DNA from: Lautropia sp. SCN 69-89
GTDB taxonomy: Bacteria > Pseudomonadota > Gammaproteobacteria > Burkholderiales > Burkholderiaceae_E
Direction: 5' to 3'
Length of the DNA stretch: 64,000 nucleotides
NCBI GenBank assembly: GCA_001724855.1
Contig: MEED01000012.1
Span: 1-64,000, forward strand
Shown: piece after piece, positions 20,232-29,558 of the stretch
How positions within the stretch are numbered: position 1 is the first letter of the stretch
How the letters are laid out: each line of letters starts with the position of its first letter
The notes under the pieces: generated by a model
The model's input: the letters and a program-made list of their open reading frames with translations, nothing else
What the model was told of the DNA's origin: nothing
The model's database searches: none
Program-made: the position numbers and the translations under genes

Positions 20232-21407
20232 ATGGACCTGAACTACTCGGCCGACGAGCTCGCCTTCCGCGACGAGGTGCGCGGCTGGCTCGACGCGAAC
20301 ATCCCCGCCGACCTGCGCGACAAGATGCTCAACTATCGCGAGCTGTCCAAGGACGACCTGGTTCGCTGGCACAAGATCCTCGCGAAGAAGGGCTGGGTCG
20401 CGCCGTCCTGGCCGAAGGAGTGGGGCGGCACCGACTGGTCGCCGGTCGAGCGCTACATCTTCGAGGAGGAGTACGCGTACGCCGGCGCGCCGCCGATCGC
20501 GCCGTTCGGCCCGACGATGTGCGCATCGGTGCTGCTGCAGTTCGGCACCGAGGCGCAGAAGCAGCACTTCCTGCCGCGCATCTACCACTGCGACGACTTC
20601 TGGTGCCAGGGTTACTCGGAGCCGGGCTCGGGTTCCGACCTCGCTTCGCTGAAGACGCGCGCCGAACGCCGCGGTGACCACTACGTGGTCAACGGCCAGA
20701 AGATCTGGACCACGCTGGGGCACTACGGCGACTGGATCTTCTGCCTGGTGCGCACCGACAGCTCGTCGAAGAAGCAGGAGGGCATCAGCTTCCTGCTGAT
20801 CGACATGAAGACGCCCGGCATCACGGTGCGTCCGCTGATCCTGCTCGACGAGGGCCACGAGGTCAACGAGGTGTTCTTCGACGACGTGAAGGTGCCGGTG
20901 GAGAACCTGGTGCACGAGGAAGGCAAGGGCTGGACGGTGGCCAAGTACCTGCTCGGCCACGAGCGGCTGAACACCGGGCGCATCGGCGCATCCAAGCGTG
21001 AGATGTTGAAGCTCAAGGAGATCGCGGCGCGAACGACGAAGGACGGTCGCCCGCTGCTGGACGACCCGCGCTTTCGCGACAAGGTCTCGCGCGTCGAGAT
21101 CGAGCTGATGGCGCTCGAGATCACCAACCTGCGCTTCGTCGACGAGATGCGCCGCACCGGCCGCATCGGCGCCGAGGTGTCGATGCTGAAGATCAAGGGC
21201 ACCGAAATCCAGCAGGCGATCACCGAGTTGCTGATGCAGGTCGCTGGGCCGCTCGCGCAGTCGTTCAGGCCGCTCGACTACGAGAACTTCGACGGCTTCA
21301 CCGCGTCGATCGCCCCGCGCTACTTCAACTTCCGGAAGACCTCGATCTACGCGGGCTCCAACGAGATCCAGCGCAACATCATCGCCAAGGCGGCCCTCGG
21401 CCTCTGA
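20232..21407 (+). CDS. Acyl-CoA dehydrogenase, PimC-like large subunit
   Basis: 391 aa. Complete acyl-CoA dehydrogenase fold: N-terminal helices, FWCQGYSEPGSGSDLASLKT (flavin/substrate region), and C-terminal SIYAGSNEIQRNIIAKAALG. In MCAD the catalytic Glu lies in YEG of that last motif; here it is YAG, so the base must be elsewhere (as in isovaleryl-CoA dehydrogenase) or in the partner subunit. It resembles the large subunit of pimeloyl-CoA dehydrogenase. The gene for the small subunit starts 16 bp later. Confidence 0.88.
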   Translation: MDLNYSADELAFRDEVRGWLDANIPADLRDKMLNYRELSKDDLVRWHKILAKKGWVAPSWPKEWGGTDWSPVERYIFEEEYAYAGAPPIAPFGPTMCASVLLQFGTEAQKQHFLPRIYHCDDFWCQGYSEPGSGSDLASLKTRAERRGDHYVVNGQKIWTTLGHYGDWIFCLVRTDSSSKKQEGISFLLIDMKTPGITVRPLILLDEGHEVNEVFFDDVKVPVENLVHEEGKGWTVAKYLLGHERLNTGRIGASKREMLKLKEIAARTTKDGRPLLDDPRFRDKVSRVEIELMALEITNLRFVDEMRRTGRIGAEVSMLKIKGTEIQQAITELLMQVAGPLAQSFRPLDYENFDGFTASIAPRYFNFRKTSIYAGSNEIQRNIIAKAALGL

Positions 21408-21423
21408 ACCGGACGCGCAGACC

Positions 21424-22572
21424 ATGGACTTCCAGTACACCGAAGAGCAGCAGCTGCTGGCCGACAGCGTCCGGCGGCTGGTCGACAAGCGCTATGACTT
21501 CGAGTCGCGCAAGGGCATCGTCGCGTCGCCGTCCGGGCACAGCGCCGAAGCCTGGCGCGAACTGGCCGGACTCGGCCTGCTGTCGCTGCCGTTCGCCGAA
21601 GCCGACGGCGGCTTCGGCGGCGGCGCGGTCGACCTGATCGCCACGATGGAGGCGATCGGCGAGGGGCTCGTCGTCGAGCCGTTCCTGTCGACGCTCGCGC
21701 CGGCCGGCCGGCTCGTCGCGCGCTGTGGCAGCGACGCGCAGCGCGCCGCGCTGCTGCCGGCGGTCATCGACGGGTCCCTCAAGCTCGCGTTCGCGCATGG
21801 CGAGCGCAACTCCCGCTACACGCTGTCGCAGGTCGAGGCCCGCGCGACCAAGGCCGGCGACGGCTGGGTGCTCGACGGCGAGAAGGCGGTCGTGCTGCAC
21901 GCGCCGATCGCGGACCGCCTCGTCGTGTCGGCGCGCAGCGCCGGCGCGGCGGGCGACGCGTCGGGGATCAGCCTGTTCGTCGTGGACGCGAAGGCGGCCG
22001 GGCTCGCGATGAAGACCTTCCGCACCGTCGACAACCTGCGCGCGGCCGACCTGGTGATGAAGGGCGTGAAGCTGCCGCCCGATGCGCTGCTGGGCGAGGC
22101 CGGCGCCGCGTTGCCGGCGATCGAGGAGGCGGTGGATTTCGCGACGGTGCTGCTGTGCGCCGAAGGCGTCGGCGCGATGCGCTACGCCAACCAGGCGACG
22201 CTCGAGTACCTCAAGACGCGCAAGCAGTTCGGCGTGCCGATCGGCTCGTTCCAGGCGCTGCAGCACCGGATGGTCGACATGACGATCAGCGCCGAACAGG
22301 CGCGCTCGATCACCTATCTCGCCTGCGCGAAGGTCGACGCGGCCACGCGCGGGGGCGTCGACGCGGCCGAGCGGCGCCGCGTCGTCTCGGCGGCGAAGGT
22401 CAAGGTGGCCGACGCGGCGCGCCACGTGGGCCAGGAGGCGATCCAGCTGCACGGCGGCATGGGGATGACGCAGGAAATGAAGGTCGCGCACACCTTCAAG
22501 CGGTTGACGATGATCGCGCAACAGTTCGGCGACGCCGAGCACCACCTGGAGCGCTTCGCCGCGGCGGGCTGA
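21424..22572 (+). CDS. Acyl-CoA dehydrogenase, PimD-like small subunit
   Basis: 382 aa. It begins MDFQYTEEQQLLADSVRRLV with DKRYDFESRKG, contains LPFAEADGGFGGGAVDLIAT, and ends in LHGGMGMTQEMKVAHTFKRL, features of the PimD-like branch rather than of a classical FadE. The usual YxG catalytic Glu motif near the C-terminus is absent. Pairing with the preceding gene suggests a heteromeric dehydrogenase for dicarboxylyl- or ring-derived acyl-CoA. The substrate cannot be read from sequence. Confidence 0.87.
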   Translation: MDFQYTEEQQLLADSVRRLVDKRYDFESRKGIVASPSGHSAEAWRELAGLGLLSLPFAEADGGFGGGAVDLIATMEAIGEGLVVEPFLSTLAPAGRLVARCGSDAQRAALLPAVIDGSLKLAFAHGERNSRYTLSQVEARATKAGDGWVLDGEKAVVLHAPIADRLVVSARSAGAAGDASGISLFVVDAKAAGLAMKTFRTVDNLRAADLVMKGVKLPPDALLGEAGAALPAIEEAVDFATVLLCAEGVGAMRYANQATLEYLKTRKQFGVPIGSFQALQHRMVDMTISAEQARSITYLACAKVDAATRGGVDAAERRRVVSAAKVKVADAARHVGQEAIQLHGGMGMTQEMKVAHTFKRLTMIAQQFGDAEHHLERFAAAG

Positions 22573-22592
22573 GGCCGCGTCCGGCCGGTGCG

Positions 22593-23621
22593 TCAGGCGC
22601 CGGTCGCGGGATACCAGTGCCGCGTCCGGTTGGCGATCGCCACCAGCGACAGCATCACCGGCACCTCGACCAGCACGCCGACCACCGTCGCCAGGGCGGC
22701 GCCCGATTGCAGTCCGAACAGCGAGATCGCCACCGCCACGGCCAGCTCGAAGAAGTTGGAGGTGCCGATCAGGCAGGCGGGCGCGGCGATTTCGTGCGGA
22801 AGGCGCAGCCAGCGCGCGCCGATCGCGCTGATGAAGAAGATCCCGTACGACTGGATGACCAGCGGCACCGCGATCAGGGCGATCACCATCGGTTGCTCGA
22901 CGAGCGTGCGCGCCTGGAAGCCGAACAGCAGCACGACGGTGGCGATCAGTCCGACGACCGACCACGGCTTGAGCGCCGCGACGCCGCGCGCGAGCCGCTG
23001 CGTGCCGCCCGCGGCGAGCCACAGGTGCCGGGTGGCCACGCCCGCGACGAGCGGCAGCACGACGTAGAGCACGGTGGAGAGCACCAGCGTCTCCCACGGA
23101 ACCGCGACCTTCGTGACCCCGAGCAGGAATGCGGCGATCGGCGCGAACGCGAACACCATGATCAGGTCGTTGACCGACACCTGCACCAGCGTGTAGTTGG
23201 GGTCGCCCTTCGTCAGCTGGCTCCAGACGAACACCATCGCGGTGCACGGCGCGACGCCCAGCAGGATCATTCCCGCGATGTACTCGCTGGCCGACTGCGG
23301 ATCGACCCATGGCGCGAAAACGTACTGGAAGAACAGGACGCCGAGTCCGGCCATCGTGAACGGCTTGATCAACCAGTTGACGACCAGGGTGAGGACGAGG
23401 CCCCGCGGCCGCCTGCCGACGTGCTTCACGGCTGCGAAGTCGATCTGGATCATCATCGGGTAGATCATCACCCAGATGAACACCGCCACAACGAGGTTGA
23501 CGTGAGCGATCTCCAGGGCGGCGACCGTCTGGAACAGACCCGGTGCGACCAGGCCGAGGCCGACGCCGGCGAGGATGCCCAGCGCGACCCAGACGGAGAG
23601 GTAGCGCTCGAAGAGGCCCAC
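22593..23621 (-). CDS. acr3: Arsenite efflux transporter, ACR3 family
   Basis: 342 aa with ten predicted helices. The essential cysteine is in [19 protein letters not shown] (C126), and [13 protein letters not shown] is conserved. It expels As(III) across the inner membrane using the proton-motive force. Starts at GTG 23619-23621 with AAGGAG about ten bases upstream. Last gene of the arsenic operon and convergent with the acyl-CoA dehydrogenase genes, 20 bp apart. Confidence 0.95.
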   Translation of the reverse strand: MGLFERYLSVWVALGILAGVGLGLVAPGLFQTVAALEIAHVNLVVAVFIWVMIYPMMIQIDFAAVKHVGRRPRGLVLTLVVNWLIKPFTMAGLGVLFFQYVFAPWVDPQSASEYIAGMILLGVAPCTAMVFVWSQLTKGDPNYTLVQVSVNDLIMVFAFAPIAAFLLGVTKVAVPWETLVLSTVLYVVLPLVAGVATRHLWLAAGGTQRLARGVAALKPWSVVGLIATVVLLFGFQARTLVEQPMVIALIAVPLVIQSYGIFFISAIGARWLRLPHEIAAPACLIGTSNFFELAVAVAISLFGLQSGAALATVVGVLVEVPVMLSLVAIANRTRHWYPATGA

Positions 23622-23651
23622 CGGACGGATGCTCCTTCGCCGACGGGGGGC

Positions 23652-24152
23652 TCAGGCGCCGGCTCGGCCGATCTTGTCGAGCTCCCGCTTCAGCGCAAGC
23701 CCGGCAAGTTTGTCCATCGGCAACGAAAGCATCAATTCGATGCGTCGCTTCAACAGGTGCGCGGCGTCCGCGAAGGCCTTGGCCTTCTGCTCGTCGCTGC
23801 CTTCGGCGGCGACCGGGTCGGGCACGCCCCAGTGCGCGGTCATCGGTTGCCCCGGCCAGACCGGACAGACCTCGCCGGCCGCGGCGTCGCAGACGGTGAA
23901 CACGAAATCGAGTTCGGGCGCCCCGGGCCGAGCGAACTCGTCCCAAGACTTGCTGCGCAGGCCCTCGGTGGGGATATGCCATTGCCGGAGGATCTGCAGC
24001 GTCAACGGGGCGATTACGCCCCTGGGATGGCTGCCCGCCGAAAATCCCCGGAAGCGACCGCGGCCGAGATGCGTCAGGAAGGCCTCGGCGAGGATCGATC
24101 GCGCGGAATTGCCGGTGCAGATGAAGAGAACGTTGTAGACCTTGTCGTGCAC
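23652..24152 (-). CDS. arsC: Arsenate reductase, low-molecular-weight phosphatase (thioredoxin-linked) type
   Basis: 166 aa from GTG 24150-24152, chosen because GAGG lies six bases upstream; a TTG six codons earlier (24170) is possible. The P-loop FICTGNSARSILAEA carries the catalytic CX5R, and FTVCDAAAGEVCPVWPG holds the two further cysteines of the disulfide relay. It reduces As(V) to As(III) for Acr3, immediately downstream. Confidence 0.94.
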   Translation of the reverse strand: MHDKVYNVLFICTGNSARSILAEAFLTHLGRGRFRGFSAGSHPRGVIAPLTLQILRQWHIPTEGLRSKSWDEFARPGAPELDFVFTVCDAAAGEVCPVWPGQPMTAHWGVPDPVAAEGSDEQKAKAFADAAHLLKRRIELMLSLPMDKLAGLALKRELDKIGRAGA

Positions 24153-24182
24153 GGTTGGCCTCGATTCCAAGGGGTGGTTCCT

Positions 24183-24506
24183 TCAGCAGTCGCAGGCAAC
24201 GGCCGCTGCATCGAGGCACGGCGTGCCTTGGCAGCAATGTGCGGTCAGGTAGGTGAGCAGGTCGTTCATCCGCTCGAATGCCGCGCGGTAGATCAGGTGC
24301 CTGCCGCTGCGCTCCTGCGTAACCAGGCCAGCGTGTGCCAACTCCTTCAGGTGGAACGACAGGGTGGCTGGCGGCACTTCGAGCGACTCCGCGATCGCGC
24401 CGGGGGTCAGGCCTTCGGGGCCGGCGACGACCAGCGAACGGAAGACCTGCAGCCGCGACGACTGCGCGAGCGCGCCAAGCGCTTTCACTGCGTCCTGATG
24501 TTCCAT
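24183..24506 (-). CDS. arsR: Arsenic-responsive repressor, ArsR/SmtB family
   Basis: 107 aa. Winged-helix core: ALAQSSRLQVFRSLVVAG, then VPPATLSFHLKELAHAGLVT and GRHLIYRAAF. The C-terminal end has a Cys cluster (HCCQGTPCLD and VACDC), the likely arsenite-sensing thiols. ATG 24506 fits the family N-terminus (MEHQDAVKALGALA); an alternative ATG at 24521 would overlap the arsJ stop as ATGA. It lies mid-operon, after arsJ, rather than first. Confidence 0.93.
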   Translation of the reverse strand: MEHQDAVKALGALAQSSRLQVFRSLVVAGPEGLTPGAIAESLEVPPATLSFHLKELAHAGLVTQERSGRHLIYRAAFERMNDLLTYLTAHCCQGTPCLDAAAVACDC

Positions 24507-24517
24507 GCCCGTAGTCC

Positions 24518-25786
24518 TCATGGGGAAGTGAAGTGCCGCGAAGCGACGAGCGTCTGGACGACGGCGCGCTCGGGTAGCGCCAGGGTGACCAGCCAGCACG
24601 CCACCAGCATCGCGGCCGAGCCGCACAACGCATAGAGCAGGCCGCCCGACTGGTACAGCAGCCCCGACATCAGGGTGCCGAAGAAGCGGCCCAGCGCGTT
24701 GGCGGCGTAGTAGAAGCCGACGTCCTCGGCGGCCTTCTCGGAGCCTGCATAGGCGAGGACCAGGTACGAGTGGACCGACGAATTGACCGCGAAGGCGAAG
24801 CCGAACACGCCCAGGCCGAGCACGACCACCCACTCGAGATGCGGGGCGTCGAGTGCGACCGCGACGGCCAGCCCGATGGGCACCAGTGCCAGCGCCGCCG
24901 ACCACCCGCGCGCCGCCGGCACCTCGCGGCTCAGGCCGTCGTCGCTGCGACGCACGATCGACGGCGCCAGCGCCTGCACCAGGCCATACCCGATCGTCCA
25001 CAGCGCGAGGAAGCCGCCGACCATCGTGAAGGTCCAGCCCGATGCGTACAGGAACACCGGCACGCCGACCACGAACCACACGTCGCGGGCGCCGAACAGC
25101 GCCACGCGCGCAGCGGCCAGCAGGTTGATGCCGCGGTTCTTCGCGAACAGCTCGCGCACCGACTTGGAGGCACTGCTCTTGCCCATCAACGGCGGCACGA
25201 ATCCGACGACTCCCGCGAACACCAGCGCGAGCAGCCCGGCCATCGTCCACAGCGCCCCCTGGAATCCGAGCCGGTCGAGCAGCAGCCCGCCGAGAAAGAA
25301 CCCCACGCCCTTCATCGCGTTCTTGCTGCCGGTGAACCAGGCCACCCACTTGAACAGCGTGCCCGACGCGTCGCCGGCGGTCAGCTTGATCGCCGACTTG
25401 CTCGCGGTCTTCGTCAGGTCCTTGGCGACGCCGCAGACACCCTGAGCCAGAACCACCCAGGCGACCGACAGCGCCGCTGACCACTGCGGCGAGAGCATCG
25501 ACAAAAGCAGGAACCCGCCGATCTGCGTCGCCAGGCCCACGGTCAGCATCCGCGCGATGCCGAAGCGGGTCGCCAACCAGCCGCCGACCAGGTTCGCGAG
25601 CACGCCCGCCGCCTCGTACAGCAGGAACAGGAAGGCCAGCGTGAAGGGCGAGTAGCCGAGCCGGTAGAAGTGCAGCAGCACCAGCATCCGTAGCGCGCCG
25701 TCGGTGAGCGTGAAGCCCCAGTACGCGGCGGTGACGATCGCGTAGTTGCGCGCCGCGTGCGGTGCCGGCTGCGAGGGGCCGCTCAC
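24518..25786 (-). CDS. arsJ: Organoarsenical (1-arseno-3-phosphoglycerate) efflux MFS transporter ArsJ
   Basis: 422 aa with about 12 membrane helices. It reads [20 protein letters not shown] near the start and [19 protein letters not shown], typical of the ArsJ group of the major facilitator superfamily. Starts at GTG 25784-25786, overlapping the GAPDH stop by 4 bp (GTGA). In known systems GAPDH makes 1-arseno-3-phosphoglycerate from arsenate and ArsJ exports it; the linkage here supports that role. Confidence 0.93.
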   Translation of the reverse strand: MSGPSQPAPHAARNYAIVTAAYWGFTLTDGALRMLVLLHFYRLGYSPFTLAFLFLLYEAAGVLANLVGGWLATRFGIARMLTVGLATQIGGFLLLSMLSPQWSAALSVAWVVLAQGVCGVAKDLTKTASKSAIKLTAGDASGTLFKWVAWFTGSKNAMKGVGFFLGGLLLDRLGFQGALWTMAGLLALVFAGVVGFVPPLMGKSSASKSVRELFAKNRGINLLAAARVALFGARDVWFVVGVPVFLYASGWTFTMVGGFLALWTIGYGLVQALAPSIVRRSDDGLSREVPAARGWSAALALVPIGLAVAVALDAPHLEWVVVLGLGVFGFAFAVNSSVHSYLVLAYAGSEKAAEDVGFYYAANALGRFFGTLMSGLLYQSGGLLYALCGSAAMLVACWLVTLALPERAVVQTLVASRHFTSP

Positions 25787-26826
25787 GAGCCGCGTGCCTG
25801 CATGTGGCAGGCCAGGTCGACCATCCGGCACGAGTAGCCCATCTCGTTGTCGTACCAGGCGTAGACCTTCAGCAGCGTGCCGTCGGTCACCATCGTCGAC
25901 AACGCGTCGACGATCGAGCTGCGCGTGTCGCGGGCGTAGTCGGCGCTGACCAGTGGTCGCTCCTCGTAGCCCAGGATGCCGGCCAGCGGCCCGCGCGCGG
26001 CGTCGGCGAACAGGCGGTTGACCTCTTCGGGTGTCGTCGCGCGCTGCAATTCGAACACGCAGTCGGTCAGCGACGCATTGAGCACCGGCGCGCGCACCGC
26101 GTGGCCGTCGAGCTTGCCTTTGAGCTCGGGATAGATCAGCGCGATCGCGGTGGCGCTGCCCGTGGTCGTCGGCGCAAGGCTCAGCAGCGCGCTGCGCGCG
26201 CGGCGCAGGTCCTTGTGCGGTGCGTCGACCACCAGGTTGGTGTTGGTCGGATCGTGGATCGTCGTGATCTGGCCGTGCCGGATGCCGATGGCTTCGTGCA
26301 CGACCTTGACCACCGGCGCGAGGCAGTTGGTGGTGCACGAGGCCGCCGTGACGATGCGGTGGCGCGCGGGGTCGTACAACTCGTGGTTCACGCCGACGAC
26401 GACGTTGAGGACGTCGCCGACCTTGACCGGCGCGGCGACGATGACGCGCTTCGCCCCTCGATCGAGGTGGCCCTGCAGCGTCTCGGGCGTGAGGAACTTG
26501 CCGGTGCATTCGAGCACGACGTCGATCCCCAGTTTGCCCCAGGGAATGTCGGCAGGCGACGCGTGCGCCGAGAAGGACAGCCGCCGGTCGCCGATGCGGA
26601 TCGCGTCGTCGCCCTCGGCGGCGATGTCGGCGCGCCAGCGCCCCTGCACGCTGTCGAAGGCGAGCAGGTGCGCGGTCGCCGCGGTGCCGCCCTTGATTTC
26701 GTTGACGTGGACGACGTCGAGGCGATTGAAGGCGCGCGGGTCGTCGGCGGGCCGCTCGGCGGCGCCAAAGGCAGCCCGCAAGGCCAGCCGGCCGATGCGG
26801 CCCATGCCGTTGATGCCTGCTTTCAT
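25783..26826 (-). CDS. ArsJ-associated glyceraldehyde-3-phosphate dehydrogenase
   Basis: 347 aa. Rossmann motif [18 protein letters not shown] at residues 4-21, catalytic Cys in [20 protein letters not shown] (C164), and the C-terminal [17 protein letters not shown]. As first gene of an ars operon and translationally coupled to arsJ it is the arsenate-using GAPDH, forming 1-arseno-3-phosphoglycerate, not necessarily the glycolytic enzyme. Confidence 0.94.
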   Translation of the reverse strand: MKAGINGMGRIGRLALRAAFGAAERPADDPRAFNRLDVVHVNEIKGGTAATAHLLAFDSVQGRWRADIAAEGDDAIRIGDRRLSFSAHASPADIPWGKLGIDVVLECTGKFLTPETLQGHLDRGAKRVIVAAPVKVGDVLNVVVGVNHELYDPARHRIVTAASCTTNCLAPVVKVVHEAIGIRHGQITTIHDPTNTNLVVDAPHKDLRRARSALLSLAPTTTGSATAIALIYPELKGKLDGHAVRAPVLNASLTDCVFELQRATTPEEVNRLFADAARGPLAGILGYEERPLVSADYARDTRSSIVDALSTMVTDGTLLKVYAWYDNEMGYSCRMVDLACHMQARGS

Positions 26827-26864
26827 GGTTCTCTCGCGATGGTGAATGCGCTCCGCGTCAATCT

Positions 26865-26890
26865 CATGCTTCCGGAAGAATGGAAGTATA
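26865..26890 (-). promoter_or_regulatory. ars operon promoter (-10) with overlapping ArsR-type operator
   Basis: On the minus strand TATACT (26885-26890) is a good -10. Immediately downstream, at the predicted start site, lies an 18-bp dyad (26865-26882), CAT-N-CTTCCGGAAG-N-ATG, symmetric except for one base pair. Position at +1 fits a repressor operator, and ArsR is encoded in this operon. The -35 is weak (GTCACA, 20 bp away). Confidence 0.5.
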
Positions 26891-26961
26891 GTGCCCCCGT
26901 ATGACGCCGATGTGACGGCGACACCCCGTCGCCCCGACGGCGGCGGCGCGTCGCCTCGGAC

Positions 26962-27447
26962 TTATTCGGGCCGGGGCGAGTCTGCCGCTCTGGCTGTCAC
27001 GGGCGACTTGCGCGCCGCCGACTTGCGTGGGGCGGCAGGCGACTTCCGTGCCGAACGCTTGCGCGGGGCCGGGGCCGCGCCGGCGCCTCCAACGGCACCA
27101 GCGGCACCAGTGGCACCAGCGGAGGCGCCCGCGGCGCCCGCGGCCGAGGCGCGGCGATCCGCGCTCGTCGCAGCGCGCTCGAAATCGGCGGCGTCGACGT
27201 CGGCCAGCGCGTGCTCCCGGGCCTCGGCCCACAGGTCTCCGACGCGCTCGCGCGCCTGCGCGGCCAGCAGCGTCGCCTGTTCGAGGCCGCGCGCCGCCTC
27301 GCGCGCCACCCGTTGCGCTGCGCGCCGCAGCGCCTCGGGGTCGCGCGACACCGCGACGCCGGCGGCGAAGCCGAACAGCGCGGTGGCGGCAAGTCCGGCA
27401 ACGCCGACGGCCAGCAGTCCGGGCAGGGCAAGGTCTTCGATCTTCAT
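26962..27447 (-). CDS. Small membrane protein with histone-like basic C-terminus, coupled to P-type ATPases
   Basis: 161 aa, not recognised. An N-terminal hydrophobic hairpin (LALPGLLAVGVAGLAATALF, residues 6-25, then FAAGVAV) is followed by a charged helix (about 33-75), an Ala/Gly-rich low-complexity stretch, and a tail with repeated RKS/KSP motifs (APRKRSARKSPAAPRKSAAR). The ATG overlaps the stop of the preceding pseudo-ATPase gene (ATGA). It resembles small membrane-anchored proteins seen beside similar ATPases; function unknown. Confidence 0.75.
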   Translation of the reverse strand: MKIEDLALPGLLAVGVAGLAATALFGFAAGVAVSRDPEALRRAAQRVAREAARGLEQATLLAAQARERVGDLWAEAREHALADVDAADFERAATSADRRASAAGAAGASAGATGAAGAVGGAGAAPAPRKRSARKSPAAPRKSAARKSPVTARAADSPRPE

Positions 27448-29558
27448 GCGAATTCACTCCTGGATTGGTTTCGCGCGGACGCCTTCGGGCGGCCGCGGGT
27501 GGTCGTCGATGGGCGGGCCGCGGCCGCCGGGCGCTTCTTGGGCGCGTCGATGCGCTCGACTCGAAGGCTGTCGAGCAGCAGCAGCAGTGCGAAGCCGTGG
27601 TGCAGCAACGCAGTGCCGATCGGCGGCAGCCAGCGCAGCGCTGCCGCGGTCATCAATGCCGAATTCGCGACTACCGCCGCGCCCTGATGCAGGCGCAGTC
27701 GCCGATGCACGCCCTGAGCGGCGCGGCGCGCCGCTACCAGGCTCGCCAACGGATCGCCGAGCAGCACGCCGTGCGAGCCCGCGTCGGCGTCCATCGGGCA
27801 CAGGCTGAGGCTGCCCGGCGGCACCAGGTCGCGCAGCACCGTGTGGATGACCACGACCGGCGTGCCGTCGCTGACTGCCGCGGCGAGGCAGTCGATGCGC
27901 GCGCCAGCGTCGTCGGAAATGTACTCGCGCCGATCGCTGCCGCACCAGGCGTCCTCGGCCGGCGGCACGTCGCGCCCGCTGCCGTCGTCCTCGGCGAACA
28001 GTACGATGCGCTCGACGCCGAGCGCCGACAGTTCGTCGATCCGCGTGAGCGCTCCGGGCCTGAGCGCGCTAGCGAGCACCACGCGCGCGACGACCCGACC
28101 CGCTGCCACGACCGCGAGTTCGCGGCGCAGGGCGTCGGCGCGGGTCGGCGGTGGCCCGCCGTCGAGCGTCCAGCCCCAGATCTCCTTCAGCCGCCGGCGG
28201 CTCGCGAGGTGCAGATCGTGTTCTCCGACCCGCAGCAGCGCCCCGTGCCGTACCCACTGGCGCACCAGGCGATCGGGGAAGTTGGCCACGTCGAGCACCT
28301 CGAGCGGCGTGTCGGCCAGCGCCGCGAGCCAGCGGCGCACTTGCCCGGGATCGCCGCCCGGTTCGGTGCGCACCGATTCGATGGTCCAGCGCCCGCTGGC
28401 CATGACGCCGGTGTCCTGCACCACGAACATGCGCGCGCTGGCCAGGCGCTCGATGGCTTCGAGCCCGGACGTGAGCAGCCCGCGGCGTGCGAGCGAGTAG
28501 AGCGCAGCCTCGCGTGCCACCGGCAGCGCGAGGTCGAGTCCCTGGCTCGGATTGGCCTGCAGCATCGCCGCCGCGCGCGCGGTGTCGCCGGTCAGGCCGA
28601 ACACCAGCGCCGCGGCCGTGAGCGGCAGCGGCAAAAGACGTTCGAAGCCCGGAGCGAGCCGCCCGGTCGGGTCGCGCGAACCGATCGCATGTCGTACCTG
28701 GGCGCGCATGCGCTCGAGGCGTGACGACCCCGCGTCGGCTTCGGCGCGCAGTTCGATCATGCCCGTCATCAGGCGCTCGCCCGCTGCGACGTGCGAGCCG
28801 GCGCGCGCGTCGCGCGTATCGTCCGGATGCGCAGCACCGGCCAGCATCGCGTCGCCGGCGACGACGCAGCCGTCGACCGGCACGACGTCGCCGGCCTCCA
28901 GGCGGATCCGGTCGCCCGCGCGCAACGCGCGAAGCGTGGTACGGACCTCCCCTTGCGGATCGTCGGACTCGCGGACGACCCGATAGTGCGACGCCTCGGT
29001 CGGCAGCAGGCGATCGAGCAGGCCGTCGGCCTGGTTGACCAGCCGCACCGACAGGCGCTCGGACAGCCAGCGAAGCAGCACCGACGTCGAGACGACCAGC
29101 GGCTGCCCGCTGACTGCCAGTGCGGCGAGCGACACGGCATCGAGCAGCACGGCGGCAGGATCGTCACGCAAGCGCGCAGGCTGCGCAACCGCCCGCGTCG
29201 CGATCGCGCCGAGCGCGGCGCCCTGGCGCCACGCTCGCGGAAGCAGTGGAACCGACGCGGCGAACAGCAGCGGGACGATCGCCAGCGTCTCGCCGCCGGC
29301 CGCGGCTGTCATGGGTCTGGCGCGCCAAACGACCGGTGCCGTTGCGGCGCGGCCCGCGAGCGTGTCCAGCAGCGCGGCCCGCGTGCCGGGTGCGCCATCG
29401 TGCCGGATCGCGACGCTGCGCACGGCCGCGTTGACGCGCACCGACCGAACGCCGGGCAACGCGGCGAGGCGCGCGCGCACGCCGTCGAGCGCGACGTCGG
29501 CCTCGACGCCGGCGCGAAGCCGGTGGGTCGTCTCGTGAAGGATGCGGGCTGCGGTCAC
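27444..29558 (-). CDS. Degenerate P-type ATPase (pseudo-ATPase) with N-terminal HMA-like domain
   Basis: 704 aa from GTG 29556-29558, overlapping the upstream ATPase stop (GTGA). Residues 1-65 look like a heavy-metal-associated fold (ILHETTHRLRAGV, LAALPGVRSVRVNAAVRSVA). The actuator region is recognisable (RAGDRIRLEAGDVVPVDGCV), but the expected LTGES is LAGAA (about 239-243), the membrane CPC-type motif is NPSQG (336-340), and the phosphorylation motif DKTGT is QDTGV (381-385). The GDGxND motif is also gone. It cannot be a normal pump; a regulatory or structural partner of the intact ATPase is likely. No stop or frameshift interrupts it. Confidence 0.85.
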   Translation of the reverse strand: MTAARILHETTHRLRAGVEADVALDGVRARLAALPGVRSVRVNAAVRSVAIRHDGAPGTRAALLDTLAGRAATAPVVWRARPMTAAAGGETLAIVPLLFAASVPLLPRAWRQGAALGAIATRAVAQPARLRDDPAAVLLDAVSLAALAVSGQPLVVSTSVLLRWLSERLSVRLVNQADGLLDRLLPTEASHYRVVRESDDPQGEVRTTLRALRAGDRIRLEAGDVVPVDGCVVAGDAMLAGAAHPDDTRDARAGSHVAAGERLMTGMIELRAEADAGSSRLERMRAQVRHAIGSRDPTGRLAPGFERLLPLPLTAAALVFGLTGDTARAAAMLQANPSQGLDLALPVAREAALYSLARRGLLTSGLEAIERLASARMFVVQDTGVMASGRWTIESVRTEPGGDPGQVRRWLAALADTPLEVLDVANFPDRLVRQWVRHGALLRVGEHDLHLASRRRLKEIWGWTLDGGPPPTRADALRRELAVVAAGRVVARVVLASALRPGALTRIDELSALGVERIVLFAEDDGSGRDVPPAEDAWCGSDRREYISDDAGARIDCLAAAVSDGTPVVVIHTVLRDLVPPGSLSLCPMDADAGSHGVLLGDPLASLVAARRAAQGVHRRLRLHQGAAVVANSALMTAAALRWLPPIGTALLHHGFALLLLLDSLRVERIDAPKKRPAAAARPSTTTRGRPKASARNQSRSEFA

